Shown: in pieces, positions 1 through 14,200 of the stretch
How positions within the stretch are numbered: the first letter of the stretch is position 1
Layout: each line of letters begins with the position of its first letter
Assembly: GCA_026874595.1 (NCBI GenBank)
Contig: CM049320.1
Location: forward strand, 16,878,988-16,942,987
Source of the DNA: Sipunculus nudus
Lineage: Eukaryota; Annelida; Sipuncula; Golfingiida; Sipunculidae
DNA length: 64,000 bases
Reading direction: 5' to 3'
Notes under the pieces: model-generated
Seen by the model: only the letters and a program-made list of their open reading frames with translations
Told to the model about the DNA's origin: nothing
The model's database searches: none
Translations under genes and position numbers: made by a program

Positions 1-3000
1 AGCTACCACTATCGACCACCTTAGTTTCGCTATCAATGCCATGACTTCGTTTCAGCGAACTTCTTTTGGATGAATCATGCTGCATTTCATAATCTTCGGA
101 AGCCCCATCTTGGAGAGGGTCCTCAGGTTCTTTTTTGGTCTCATACATGACAGAGGAATTCGTTTCATCATCGTCACTGCCACTGCCACCATAACTACCA
201 GGTTGTTTCGCCTGGCTTGGCCCAACAAAGCTGCTCTCGCTGCTTTTTCGCGTGGGCGCATTTTCATGAATGAGAGTTTTCGAATGGCTGTCATCTATGT
301 CGGATTCTTTAGCAAATGACTGTTTCGACACGCTTTCTTGAATACGATCGAAAAGTTCTCTTTGGCTTTCTGTTATATGGTTGTGCATGGAAAACTCCGA
401 GCTTTCCCCAGTCACAAAAGAACAGTCCTCCTGTGGGCAGTAAAATATATGAGCAGGCTGCCTGGCAGCTCTCATGTTCAGGTCAATACCTACAGGGAAA
501 ACAGTTGAATGAGCTTGTCGTAAATGGGTTTTCAGGTCATCTTTGGTGAACGTTGGCAAAGAGCAATGGTAGCACATAAACGGCATTGAATACAACTCAT
601 TATGAGGCGGTTGCCACTCTTCTCTTTCCTCCTCATACTTCGTCTTTCTGATCTTCTTTACCGCAGTTCCTTTCCTGTCACTGAGCGATTTCTTCATTTT
701 CTTGGGGTTTGGATTATAATCAACATCTGAATACCACGCCTCTTGTCCAGAATCATTTCCTTGAGGGGAATGACTCGCAGGGGATTCAGAATTTCTTTCC
801 GTGATGCCAGGTTTAGAAGCAGCACCGTCCACAGAACACTGAGAGCTTCCAGTCGCCCATATTGCTTGCTTTTGTTCATCCACAATTTCCCATTTCTGTG
901 AGCCTTTAATCTTTGATTTGGGCCTCAACCATGTCACATACTTCTTCAGACTGTCTGGAAGGAAGTACTCGTCGGCATGAGACAGTGCAAGGTGGAACTC
1001 CATAGCTTCCCTCCTCCGGATAAATTTGTTACATCTTGGAACTTTACAGAAACCAATAAGATACACAGTTCTTCTTTCTCTTGCTTTGATATCAACACAA
1101 AACCATTCTCTCAAATCAGTGTGTTCGGTCGCAAGATGTGCTTTCATATCTGACAACATCGGCACTTTAAATGAACAGTTTTTGCATTTGAAAGGACCAA
1201 AAGGGCGAGGACTTCTTTTTAATGGAACAAACTTTTTGGTTGGCACCTTTTGGGCACGCATCGTGATCGGAATGGCCACCTGGCAATTTTCCTCTTCTCC
1301 TGTCCATTCAACTAATGATCCCGGGTTTGCAGGAAACCCTGGAGAGCTTCGCTTTCCATATAACGACGTTTTGATGGAACCCCTGATACCTGTTTGACCT
1401 AAATCATCGCTGGATTTTATTAAAACAGAACTTGTAGCTTTACTCACAGGATAGCCCTTGCTTACTGTCTGTTTCTTCTTTTTTATCGCTTTGCTTTTCT
1501 TTTTAGTCCAACCAAGTGGCTTTATAAGTCCTGCACAATGTTTGCTGAGAGAAAACTTATCACTGTGTGCAATGCCATAGTGTACAATCAGAGTGGAACG
1601 TTTTCTTACGAATGCGTTGCAGTATGGTTCAAAACAGAAATACAAGAGGCAATTTTTACGATGATGTTTGGCTCTGAGGTCTGTACAATATAGATCTCTC
1701 TTAGATTTGTGCTGCTTTACTAAATGTACCTTCATTTTCTCCAGATCACCCACTTTATATTTACATGACTTGCATCCAAACGGTCCCAATGGGAGAGATC
1801 CTGTTCTCACTGGTAAATACATGATTGCGCCACCTTTTCCCCTTGCCACCACGGGCACAGTAACGACTATATTATTATCTTCTCCAGTCCATTCCACCAG
1901 GGGAGTTGCGAGCATCCAAGTTTCTTCTTCTGGAGTAGGTTTTAACACGGGGGGCCATCTATTTCCTTCTTTACTGACACACAATTCCAGCTTACCCGTG
2001 TCATCTCTTGAGCTTTGAGTTTCAAACTCACCAGAGTCACTTAATTGCCCAGCTGAGGGTATGGGCTCTCCTTCTGAAAGGTGCTCAGCTCCTTGATTTT
2101 TAATGTAATCCAAAGGAAACTCGACTTCATTTTCCTCACAATTATTTTCTTGTTTAATGGTTGCCCGGGCCTTCGTGGGTGATGGAGCTACATATGGTTT
2201 AGTTTCCTGTCTTTCACGTTTACCTCTACCAGTAGTGGATGTAGAACCTTCCTCCTCCTGGGATTCCACAGGGGCTGGGCACGGTAAACCTCGTCTTGTG
2301 TGTATGATAAAATGTTCCACATCATTTGTCAGCTGACCAGGTGTAGAGGCAACAAAAAAACACTTATCAAATGGGCACATGTACACATAATGCTGTCCTC
2401 CTTTACTAGCTTGTTTTGATAAGTCTGTTATCAATATATACTTTTCTTCGCCGCCTGGGTGCGCTGGCAACCAATGTTTTTTTACTTGCTTCCAGCTGTT
2501 GTGGGTAAAGTCACACTTGGGGCACTGGAACCCTTTCCTCAATTTTTTAACTTCCTCGTCCGGTTCTGTCTTTATTTTCGACAGCTCCTCTTTCTTTGGT
2601 TTGAGCTGGTCATCCTCCATTGACTGATTTTCAGGAATATCCGTTGATAAGATTTCCTCATTTTTTATGGATATTTGATCATCATTTTCTTTGAGAGAGT
2701 CCTTAGTCTTACTTGTTGGTGAAGATTTTGCACGCACCACCTGCGTATATTTCTCTTCTTTCCCAGGATGATCAGAGCTCTGGTGGGCTTTGAGTCTGAC
2801 CAAAGACTTTGACGTCCAGGAACAATGACTACATTTCCACATGACAGAGGGAGCCACCTGTTCTTCAGATTCATCTGAATCGGACCCAATATCTTCCCTC
2901 TTTGCCTTCTTTGGCTGAGAATGAGGAGCTTTCCCTGCAACACCTGAAAAATGTTTATGTTTGTGACCGGCTTTACCTGGGACATGTTCCTGTTTGAGTT

Positions 3001-5959
3001 TTCTGGCAGCACTCTCTAGTTGAAGAAGCGGCCCAGCATCTTTGTGGACTTTTTTCACATGAAATGCAGCTGCTCTGCTGGCATCAATCACAGTTTTGCC
3101 AATCTTGAACACAAAGTAGGCAGGGCACTTATCCACAGGACAAAGCTGAACTTTCGACATTTTGTGCTGCAATTTTTCAAACAAATCAATAATTACAAGC
3201 TCCTCTTCTGGGTGGTACAATTTCATGTGACTTTTAATTTTAAATATATTGGCTGTTATCAGAGGAGGAGGCACACAGTGCAAACACTGATACTGTCTCT
3301 TATTTCTGATCATCTTGTGGGGAAGCTTTGGGTGGTGACCGCCCTGGTGAATTATCACAGTTCTTTTCTTGGCAGCAATGAAATTACAATATTTACAATG
3401 GTAAACATAGTCCTTTTCGGGAATAGTTCCATAACCCCCGGTTGCTGATGAAGTTTCATTGTTTACCGGAGGATGAACATTTTGAGAACCTTTCTCCAGT
3501 TCCGAACTTTCTGCTGATTTCGAAGACTGAACAGACTGCATTAAGTTGCTATCACCATCTCCTTCGGCAGTCTGAGACAGTGACTCTACACTGACAATTT
3601 TCAAGGCCGGCATCTCTCCTTCACTGTTGATATCAAAGGGCGTAGTCTCATCTACCGATTCTAGTGCTGGCATATCTGCCTCTCCTGATTCTCCAAGCAA
3701 GTCAGTTGACCCCTTTTTATTTTGTTCCTTTGTCTGCGCTAACTTTTCTTCTTCCTTCTTCTTTTCTGCTTCTTTCAAAGTCTTCTCTTTGATCTTAGAT
3801 AACGTGCAGTGTGGTGCTTGCCGGAATACAAATCTTTCTGTTGCCCCTGCATGGACTTTGCTTTGATGTGCTTTCATCATAGTTCGTAAGTTACATGCGT
3901 AATCACAATAGGCACACTCCCACTTCTTCTCTCCAGTGTGCCTTCTGATGTGCTGTCTCATATTGGCCCCATAAGAACTATGAGAGACATATGCACACTT
4001 TTTGCAGCAGAATGCATTTCTTTCTATACTGTAATATATATATTCCTCGAGGTCTATCTCATTTTCAGTTGGTATTACAACGACCTTCTCTTTGTCTTCC
4101 TCCGATAGTTTTTCATCATTGGTATCTTCTGCATCATCATCAGCTTTCCCTTCTTTTCCTCCTTGATTAATTATTTGTGAATCTTTCTTATTTGACTGTT
4201 CCATTGACTGTATCATCAGGTCATATTTACTTTTGTAATTCGAAAACAACATCCTGCCTTTTCCACTGATCATATGACTAGGTTCTAACTGGCTAAAGCC
4301 TCCCTGTAAGCCTCCCTGATGGGACACTGGTACCAAAACGGTATTACCGTGAAGAAGACTGGTGAGTTGAGTTCCAGAACCAAGTAATACTTGGGGCTGT
4401 CCTTGATTAGCTCTCTGCAGGGTATTGGGTTGTACATATATCACTTTACCTGCAGCGCCTCCGCCACCAGCTGGGACCAGTATAGTTTTTGGTGCCGAGG
4501 ATACAGGAGCAGCAGTAACACTAGCTGTGGCTGTACTACTATATGTCGAACTTGTGCCTGTCGGTAGGAGGTTGGTCTTTGGCATTTGAGAGGCCTGGGG
4601 TTTAGTAGCCTCTGCTAAAGCATTGTTAGAAACACTAGCTTTTGTAGCTTGAGCAGCCTGTAGGTTTTCAATCTCTTTCCAAATATTTGCCTTGGAATCC
4701 TCAGTTGTGGTGTTTAAAGCAGGTGTATCATTATTGGAGGCTCCTGAGCTGTTCTGTAACATGTTGTTCAGGACTTTATGAGTGCTCTGAACATCAGTAG
4801 CACTCTGTGCTGGCAGTGTAGTCATACTTGTTTCTCCAGGTATAACAGTTTTATTTCTGATTTTTGTTCTTTTTACAAGTAAACACCTCTGTCCAAAGTG
4901 GGAGACAACCACGTGCTTTATAGCATCTGCCTTAGCATCAGCTGAGAATGAGCAGTAGGTACAGCCCCATTCTATGATTTCCTCACTGGGTTTTGTAGTT
5001 TCCGATTGCTTCAATGGGAAAGACAGACTTGTAGTAGATTTGGCTGCGGTAATTTGAAGATTAGTATCAGTCGCATTATTCACAGATGCCACAGAAGACT
5101 GATCTCTACATACTGACCCATTTTGACCATGGGAATCGGTCTTCTTTGGTGATGGTGGTTCTATAATTAGTTGTTTCTTGGCCCCTTGGGGCTTCAACAA
5201 GCATTTCTTAAATATACCGTCTGCTTGCATTCCTTTGTGAAAATGTTTCATGTGATGTTCTTTTGCATTTGCTGTGGTTGCAAAGGTGTTGCATTGTAGA
5301 CAATACCATCCCATAATATCCCCCACACCTGGAGTTGGTGGGCCTGCCACTATAGTTGTATTGCTTGATGGTATGGATGTTTTTGCTGATGAAGTGGGTG
5401 GTAAAGTATTCACCTGGGAGCACTGGGAACCCATCTGCTTGTCAACAGCTGAGACTGCCTGTACAACAGATTTAGTGATAGGTGTATTTCTGGACACTGT
5501 TGATTTGATTCCTGCCTGTGACACAGTAACAGAAGAAGCCGTTGATCCCACCTGTGCCACTTGTCCCTTTGCCATGACCTGTATGTTATTAACATGATAT
5601 GGGTAAAATGACACATACTCTGATATTCTTTGTGGATGATTTTCTCTTACATGGGCTATCACTTCATATCGCTGAAAGCACTTGAAACCACAGATTGCAC
5701 ACATGAATATGTGTGACAATACATGCTGAATGAACTTTTCCTGGCTTTTCGCCACAAACTGGCAAAAGTTACAGTACAGCACTTCACATGGGCCACTTTG
5801 CGTCATGGCCAGATGACCAGCACAAACAATCTGCCCAGTGTCTTGTCCATTAGGTGAACCTCGGCTCAGTGTTAGTACTGTAGCTGTGCCTCCACATGTT
5901 GACAGCTCCACTACACCGCCCCCTACACCTTCAATATGGGAGCCTCTAGCTGACTGCAT
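1..5959 (-). pseudogene. Copy 1 of giant C2H2 zinc-finger gene, 5'-truncated, runs off window
   Basis: The minus-strand frame is open from the ATG at 5957-5959 to the window edge, about 1986 codons, and equals residues 93 to about 2078 of the intact copy's open frame. It carries fingers 1-18. No frameshift separates it from copy 2 in this interval. The exon start and splice acceptor are missing: upstream of residue INKV the sequence changes to spacer and meets a stop (TAA) after two codons. The first usable Met is therefore the internal one at 5959. Expression would need a promoter in the spacer, and none was recognised. It shares the Ile codon near 1374 with copy 2 (Val in copies 3 and 4). 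The C-terminal end lies outside the window, so the shared A-tract frameshift of copies 2 and 3 cannot be checked here. I call it a truncated duplicate; it could still encode a protein from the internal Met. Confidence 0.6.
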
Positions 5960-6047
5960 TACCGTTTCTTTAACTTCAGGTCCTTGAGGTTGACCGCTGT
6001 CTCTATTGTCATTAACATTACTGTTTGAAGATGTGACCTTATTTATT
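1..6047. repeat. Tandem unit 1 (partial, 5' part of the gene exon only)
   Basis: This stretch matches 11934-17980 base for base except for a few substitutions, at a constant offset of 11933. It is the right-hand half of one unit of a large head-to-tail array and runs off the left edge. It contains only exon sequence of the zinc-finger gene (minus strand) up to the junction after the TTATTTATT microhomology at 6039-6047. How many more units lie to the left cannot be seen. Confidence 0.95.
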
Positions 6048-7130
6048 TATTTACCCTTTAATAATTTTTTCTCTTTCGTTTTTTAATTGAAATGCAAATG
6101 TAGGGGTATATATATAAGGCCTATATATGGTTGACGAGCTACGTATAGCTAGGCCTATAACACTATTCTTACACACATGTATACACACATATACACACAC
6201 ATGCGTACGAGACATCACTGCTGTATTTTAGTGTGAATTAACAGATAACCCATCCAATTTGTGCTTAATTCAGTGAATTATATTAATCGTGCCATTAGTC
6301 AAATGTAATGATTGAAGATATAAGATTACAAATTACCAATTGTTATATATCTGTGGGGCGCGATTTCCAGAAGGGGTGGGGTGGGGGGCGGCAGAGGCTT
6401 GGAACCGATGGCTACCATATTTAACACAACACCCCTATTTTCTCAATATAATGTAGGCCTGATAATGTTATCAGTGGTAGGCTTTCTAGCTCCAGGAATC
6501 GTGAATGTCGAGTATATGTATCGCCAAATGCATTTGGGCGTATGAGTTGTGTCCCTTCACCGTGGCGAGGGACATTTAAAGTAAAACTATTTTAAAAATA
6601 TGCAACATTGAAGCAATTAAAGAATAAAAGTCGTTAATTTTTATAAAATAATTCTGATAAATAAAACCAACACGATTTGTTTTTATTTGAGCGTTTTATG
6701 ATAGTATATAGTATAGCATTAATGGCATGAACACGGGGGAATCCTGTTATATTATCAGTCATTTTGGTATTTTATTCATTTCTGTCAGACACTACAGTTC
6801 AGTGATATTGGAGGAACCTCGCCACACTATCTGACTGATTTTGTTAAAAATTCATATTTCTTACTAATTGCAGTAAAAGCCTTAACTTAATGAAAACATT
6901 ACATTTATTTTATTAGCAAAATGTGTGCGAGGGTTTAGTATAGGGGAGGAGGGATCTACTGTAATGATATTGCACAAATAACATTTTGAAGGACTGTTGA
7001 GATGAATTTGTTCGAACTTTGCAATTGCATATTGCAAGCCTTCTTTGAAATAAAGAGTGAAAAAAAGTAAAATTAGCGGCAATTCCCCACTTTTATCACA
7101 AACTCAATAAAGATGTTCTTCGAAGTACGC

Positions 7131-7131
<1 letters not shown>

Positions 7132-7184
<53 letters not shown>
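7132..7184. repeat. (TA)n microsatellite, unit 2
   Basis: About 26 TA dinucleotides follow GTACGCG. Units 2 and 3 have the same length (53 bp) and unit 4 has 49 bp, so this is one of the few length differences between units. Confidence 0.95.
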
Positions 7185-7186
<2 letters not shown>

Positions 7187-7450
7187 CTCGAAAAATCAGC
7201 AAACATACATTGCTCATCCCCTGCATGAAGAAAAAGGCATTTTCCACGTTGTGATAAATGCTGGACATTTACCTATAAAGAAACTGCGTAGTGCCCTGTT
7301 CTTGTTCTTAGTGGACTGTTATAGCAGGTGAGAAATTGTATAAATCGAATTTTTTTCACTGAAAAAAAGAGAGAAGGGCTAAAAAAGTGAAAAAAGAGTA
7401 ATTAGCGTCATTTCAGTATATCCTCAAAAAAAGATGACGCAAACATACAT

Positions 7451-7897
7451 AATACTCCCGTCGTGTATCTGGTGATAGAGAAAGGTAATTAAGGTGAGAA
7501 TTTCTATTGGTAAATATGTATGAGTTTCATGAAAATCCATATAGGATTTTTTGTTAGTGACCAAGGTGCCTCCAAAGTGCGGTGACCTCTTACCTCATTT
7601 AATATGCGTGGGTTCTTCTGGAAATCGAACTTAGGTGAGATAATTTATTGATTAAAATTTCCGACGAGTTCTATCAAAATCTCTCATAATATACTTCATA
7701 ATTAAGGTTTCGCGGCGATACCAAAAAGTAGCCTAGTGACCAAAGACCTTATTAAATATGCCTGGATGTTACCAATAATTGAACTCGGGCGAGTTATCTG
7801 TCGGTAAGTAGTTATGGCTAGTTTGGTGAAAATTCACAAAAGCGGCGACACTAAAACTTAACGGACGGACGGTGGGAAAAACCACAATACTCCCGTC
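7451..7897. repeat. Dispersed repeat fragment bounded by AATACTCCCGTC direct repeats, unit 2
   Basis: The 12-mer AATACTCCCGTC occurs at 7451-7462 and again at 7886-7897. Between them are two diverged copies of a roughly 190-bp segment (GTGACCAA...TTAATATGC...GAACT...GGTGAG-like, near 7555-7640 and 7735-7800), and a short ACGGACGGACGG tract precedes the second 12-mer. This layout is like the tailed repeats to the right of the array. No transposase is present. Confidence 0.5.
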
Positions 7898-10800
7898 ATA
7901 TGAAGGGCGTATATAAAAAGTGATTTGGCAGGCCTGTATTGGAGGTTTTTTTTAACTATGATGCAGGAGGATTGTTATTCAGTGAACCTGGATGGTGAGA
8001 GGATTCTGACTTTCTGTACTAAATCTCGGAAATTCGGTCAGATCTTATTTTGGGTTTACAAAAATGTTTCGCCAGGACCAAGCAGTCTCCGAGTCTTAAT
8101 GATCAACCTCATCCAAAGTCTTCTCCATGACGTATAAAAATCATTGGATTAAGAAAAATTTGGAAATACCTTGCAACCTCTCTGGGTGTAAGATGGGATA
8201 AAGATGTGTAGTACTTAATCTATAAAGCAACAGACGAACGTTTTTAGCTGAAGAAGATGTCTGGTGCAAGAAAGAAATGCGTTTTAAGCCCCCCCCCAAA
8301 AAAAAAAATAAAGAAGACACACACACATTTTAATAACTAATTTGCAAACACACTAGCAGCATTGAAAAAAATATTCAGTATAGCTGTTTATTTATCAAAA
8401 TAGAAGTATTCAAATATATACACTCTTACACAATCTATGCAATATTTTATGTCGGCATTGACACAGTTTTTTCTGTTATCCATCCATAGCTGGGCACAGC
8501 TCCGTGATGTGGGTACAAAGTCTTTACACAGGGCATTTTACCCGCTGTACTTATACAAGCGTAAACAAACTGTATACATTACACTTCCACATAAAATACT
8601 GGGTGTGTCCATTGTTCTGATTAAAAATAACAACAACAAAGAGTTTCAAACTTAGTCTGTATCCATTAGATTGACAGAGGAGCAAATAAATAAGAAAAGG
8701 ACTAAGAAATGAAAACAATGACACTCCAAAGGCAACATGATGAAGTGAGTAAACCTGGTTACAGGAAGATCTTGTTGAAACTAATAAATGCAGACCTTGA
8801 GGCATTTTATGTTGGCTACTGAAATATCCACTTAGTTCGGCTTACTGGAATCGAGGGAGGAAATGATATCGCGCAGATATACGTGTTATATATTATATAT
8901 TGATATATTAATGCAAGCGCGTCATTTAATTGATATGATATATTGCATGGGTATAAGCGGATTTAACCCGACATGAATTACGTGAATAAGCATTTAAGTG
9001 GACAGTTTCAAGCACAGTGCATAAGCAACAATTTAACCATATGGATGCCACCAAAGGGGTCAACAGACTGTACAACATAGACTTAAGACGAAGTAGGGCA
9101 ATAGTAGGACAACTGACGGAAAAATTAGGATAAAAGCAGGACTGAAACTAAACATCCAATGACATTATTCATCCTTTTTATTGATAAAACTTGCCGAAAA
9201 AGAACATGTAGGTTAGATGCACGGCCCAAGTGAGATGCTTTTCCTCTTGTTGAGAACTGTTTACTATATTAATACATGAAAACACAGTTATATAACAAAC
9301 AAGTATGAAAGAAGACCAAGAGAAATTTCCTGAAAAGTATAGGGGGGGGGGCAGCCGGTTTAGCATTTCATATGCAAGAGTGAATATTTTAAAATTTCCT
9401 GAAGTCCTGAAATGTCTCCGGTCTAAAAAAAGAGTAAAGTAGGAATTCTAAGGAAAGTAGTATTGAAACAAAAAAGTAGGAATAGTTAGGATTGCTAAAC
9501 AGCCTGCTTGAGGTGTAACCTCTAACAGCTAAAAGATGAACTTAAATAAGAAAGAAACGGGACACCTTCTTCGGTTTTAGAAGAAAAAAACTCCGCCTAT
9601 CAATAAGTACGTGTTTCGTTAAGGGCATAACAAGCCAGAAACTATTATCAAAAGAAGAAAGCTTCAGCAGCTTCAGCTAGTGCTAAAGTATGACAATCAC
9701 TGCGACCTATTTATAAAGCGTCCCGTACTTCTACTCAAATGTGTATACACAGAAAAGCAACTTATATATAGCTACACATAAACATGTATATCAAAACAAA
9801 AGATAAGGGGAAGGTTAAAAAAAAAAAAAAAACTCGGTTATTTTCTACTAAACGATCCGTTAAACCAGGTCAATGAACAGCTCTATTTTTTATTTCTTTT
9901 TTTAGGGGGTACACCTACAGATTTCCACAAATTTAGTTTGCAGGCTTTCGATTTCGTGTGTGCATGTGCGCCAGTCTGTCTGTGGGAAAGTCCATCTTGT
10001 TTGTATGAAGATATGTAAAAAAAAATAATAAAATAAACTACTGGAAAAATGGAATGTATCAGGCCTACCTACTTATTTTTTCGCGAGATCCCGAGGTGAC
10101 AGATAAACATGTAACATTAAAATTATGTCTTGAATACACGTTTGACTCGTAACATTCAACAATACAAAATAAAAACATGATATAAACTTAACTACAATAA
10201 AAGACTGACTGTAATGTAGAATAGAGTATCCACATTCAAGAAACAAAGCCAATACAAATCTGTACACACGCAAAAGCAATATAGTGACGGAAACGGTATT
10301 TATACACTCTGGCAACGACTACCTCATTTGAACTCGAGCCGAGGCTGTGGAGTATTTAACAACTCTTAAGGATATATGACAGACCCCGTTTAATTTGATC
10401 TTAATTCCAAAAGTTTTAAACACCTATCTCACAATTCTATGATCGTTTCAAACGTTACTTCTTATAACGGGTTGTACATTGGATTTTCTACCCCGGGTAT
10501 TGACATTTTCTTCCCAGCCTGAATGTGATTTACCATAACAGATCCACAGCTAGAACGTGTACAATTATTCGCATTATGGATCTGTTGTGAAACATATTTC
10601 ACCATATTACTTACCAGCCTGAATAGAAGTCTAGCGTTAGAGACACAACCTCACGTGCAAGACTGAAAAACATCATTCTTTGATTGTAAAAGAAAGTTCC
10701 CGATTAAAAACTGTAGTTTAGCCATTAAATTCACACAACAAAATTCAAACTCTGCTACTTCTTAAAATAGTTTATCCTGATACTTTCCTGACTTAATGTC

Positions 10801-11269
10801 AACACACAGGGACAATATGAGATATGATGACTATTTTATCGCGAAAGCAAGTTATGGACATTTGTTAGAGACCAGTTAAGAACATGCAACTGTGATTAAG
10901 ACAGGACTGTGACGAGTTTTGGGGATTGTTATACATAAGATTGAAAGTTTAATTAACATAGCCAGCTTACATGTAGCGAAAGGTTTTGATAATTGTGGAT
11001 AAATAATTCTGCGCATATTGACACATGCATTTATCCGTTGCTCCGTACCCATTTGTTAACCTTATTTGTAAAATTTTAAATTAGCCAGATCGTTCATTGA
11101 CGTCATTTAATGACTAGCACTAAACTGCTTATAAAAACAGACCTTTTCACATTCTACGTGCTGGTTAATATCCATGCAACAATTGGACAGAGCGCGGTAA
11201 CTGGTACTGACTATCATAGCATGCACATATAGACATTGTTCACGCACTGTTTTTAGGTGTGGCAATTAC

Positions 11270-14200
11270 TCAGTTTTCGCCTTTATCTTGGTTCTGGATT
11301 TCCCTATAACCCCCTTCCATAGTTGCATGGGATATGATCAAATGGTTCTTGATTTCTGACTCACTGTTGCTAGCCCACATACAGAACAGACACTCGAATC
11401 TGATGTCCTTCCCTTCAAGACTGCTTGTACTACTTACTTTCAAAAGCATCCGTGCCGAGACTCGGTGAACTATTCGGATCACCGTCGGCGACAGGACATA
11501 AATGCGTTTCATTTGTGATCTCTGTAAAACTTATGCTAGCACACTGCGGTACAGGGCACAGATAGATGGTCGCCCGTTTACGCAGAAGTTTTTGCTTGTA
11601 ATCATTAAATTTTGGAATTGCTGTTGGATGCAGCTTGTGGAGATGGTCCTTCACCTCGTATATTCCATTCATCCTGTGGTCACAATAGAGACAATTAAAA
11701 CGGTTCACGATGGAGTTGTATTTGCCAAAAGAATTTCTGTCAAAGTTAGAAATAGTCATTTCACGTTTATAGTAGGTTGACATTGGAATATCACCTGTCA
11801 TCACCTTCGTCATGCGTTTTTGTTTTTTTCTTTTTCTTTGGACGCGGTTTACCACCAGAGACCACTCGGCCTGCTGATATTCCCGGTTCTTGGCTGCTGC
11901 CTTTCGAGTATTCAGCACTTATCCTTCGTTTGGAGCTACCACTATCGACCACCTTAGTTTCGCTATCAATGCAATGACTTCGTTTCAGCGAACTTCTTTT
12001 GGATGAATCATGCTGCATTTCATAATCTTCGGAAGCCCCATCTTGGAGAGGGTCCTCAGGTTCTTTTTTGGTCTCATACATGACAGAGGAATTCGTTTCA
12101 TCATCGTCACTGCCACTGCCACCATAACTACCAGGTTGTTTCGCCTGGCTTGGCCCAACAAAGCTGCTCTCGCTGCTTTTTCGCGTGGGCGCATTTTCAT
12201 GAATGAGAGTTTTCGAATGGCTGTCATCTATGTCGGATTCTTTAGCAAATGACTGTTTCGACACGCTTTCTTGAATACGATCGAAAAGTTCTCTTTGGCT
12301 TTCTGTTATATGGTTGTGCATGGAAAACTCCGAGCTTTCCCCAGTCACAAAAGAACAGTCCTCCTGTGTGCAGTAAAATATATGAGCAGGCTGCCTGGCA
12401 GCTCTCATGTTCAGGTCAATACCTACAGGGAAAACAGTTGAATGAGCTTGTCGTAAATGGGTTTTCAGGTCATCTTTGGTGAACGTTGGCAAAGAGCAAT
12501 GGTAGCACATAAACGGCATTGAATACAACTCATTATGAGGCGGTTGCCACTCTTCTCTTTCCTCCTCATACTTCGTCTTTCTGATCTTCTTTACCGCAGT
12601 TCCTTTCCTGTCACTGAGCGATTTCTTCATTTTCTTGGGGTTTGGATTATAATCAACATCTGAATACCACGCCTCTTGTCCAGAATCATTTCCTTGAGGG
12701 GAATGACTCGCAGGGGATTCAGAATTTCTTTCCGTGATGCCAGGTTTAGAAGCAGCACCGTCCACAGAACACTGAGAGCTTCCAGTCGCCCATATTGCTT
12801 GCTTTTGTTCATCCACAATTTCCCATTTCTGTGAGCCTTTAATCTTTGATTTGGGCCTCAACCATGTCACATACTTCTTCAGACTGTCTGGAAGGAAGTA
12901 CTCGTCGGCATGAGACAGTGCAAGGTGGAACTCCATAGCTTCCCTCCTCCGGATAAATTTGTTACATCTTGGAACTTTACAGAAACCAATAAGATACACA
13001 GTTCTTCTTTCTCTTGCTTTGATATCAACACAAAACCATTCTCTCAAATCAGTGTGTTCGGTCGCAAGATGTGCTTTCATATCTGACAACATCGGCACTT
13101 TAAATGAACAGTTTTTGCATTTGAAAGGACCAAAAGGGCGAGGACTTCTTTTTAATGGAACAAACTTTTTGGTTGGCACCTTTTGGGCACGCATCGTGAT
13201 CGGAATGGCCACCTGGCAATTTTCCTCTTCTCCTGTCCATTCAACTAATGATCCCGGGTTTGCAGGAAACCCTGGAGAGCTTCGCTTTCCATATAACGAC
13301 GTTTTGATGGAACCCCTGATACCTGTTTGACCTAAATCATCGCTGGATTTTATTAAAACAGAACTTGTAGCTTTACTCACAGGATAGCCCTTGCTTACTG
13401 TCTGTTTCTTCTTTTTTATCGCTTTGCTTTTCTTTTTAGTCCAACCAAGTGGCTTTATAAGTCCTGCACAATGTTTGCTGAGAGAAAACTTATCACTGTG
13501 TGCAATGCCATAGTGTACAATCAGAGTGGAACGTTTTCTTACGAATGCGTTGCAGTATGGTTCAAAACAGAAATACAAGAGGCAATTTTTACGATGATGT
13601 TTGGCTCTGAGGTCTGTACAATATAGATCTCTCTTAGATTTGTGCTGCTTTACTAAATGTACCTTCATTTTCTCCAGATCACCCACTTTATATTTACATG
13701 ACTTGCATCCAAACGGTCCCAATGGGAGAGATCCTGTTCTCACTGGTAAATACATGATTGCGCCACCTTTTCCCCTTGCCACCACGGGCACAGTAACGAC
13801 TATATTATTATCTTCTCCAGTCCATTCCACCAGGGGAGTTGCGAGCATCCAAGTTTCTTCTTCTGGAGTAGGTTTTAACACGGGGGGCCATCTATTTCCT
13901 TCTTTACTGACACACAATTCCAGCTTACCCGTGTCATCTCTTGAGCTTTGAGTTTCAAACTCACCAGAGTCACTTAATTGCCCAGCTGAGGGTATGGGCT
14001 CTCCTTCTGAAAGGTGCTCAGCTCCTTGATTTTTAATGTAATCCAAAGGAAACTCGACTTCATTTTCCTCACAATTATTTTCTTGTTTAATGGTTGCCCG
14101 GGCCTTCGTGGGTGATGGAGCTACATATGGTTTAGTTTCCTGTCTTTCACGTTTACCTCTACCAGTAGTGGATGTAGAACCTTCCTCCTCCTGGGATTCC

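Larger units (their letters stand above)
6048..11269. other. Inter-gene spacer of unit 2 (3' flank of the gene)
   Basis: About 5.2 kb with no credible coding sequence on either strand. It holds a CA/TA-rich stretch (about 6172-6215), a GGGGTGGGGTGGGGGGCGG patch near 6374, a (TA)n run, a degenerate element at 7451-7897, and several A, C and G homopolymers that vary in length between units. The 3' UTR of the gene presumably occupies its right part. The short open frames here are conserved between units only because the whole unit is duplicated. Confidence 0.8.

Noticed and set aside
3020-5597. Plus-strand open frames opposite the giant exon (for example 3020-3448, 5274-5597 and their copies)
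   Set aside because: They are antisense shadows of the finger coding sequence, with no domain, and are repeated only because the unit is repeated.
7113-7331. Open frame with a YIYIYI stretch
   Set aside because: It is a translation of the (TA)n microsatellite.
7600-7640. tRNA or SINE promoter (B-box-like GTTCGATTTCC on the minus strand)
   Set aside because: No A box at the right distance, no cloverleaf and no oligo-A or target duplication seen.
11815-11835. Programmed ribosomal frameshift at the A7-C tract (A-AAA-AAC resembles a -1 slippery site) in copies 2 and 3
   Set aside because: Copies 2 and 3 have one extra base, so a -1 shift would not restore the finger 19-21 frame. Copy 4 reads through without any shift.
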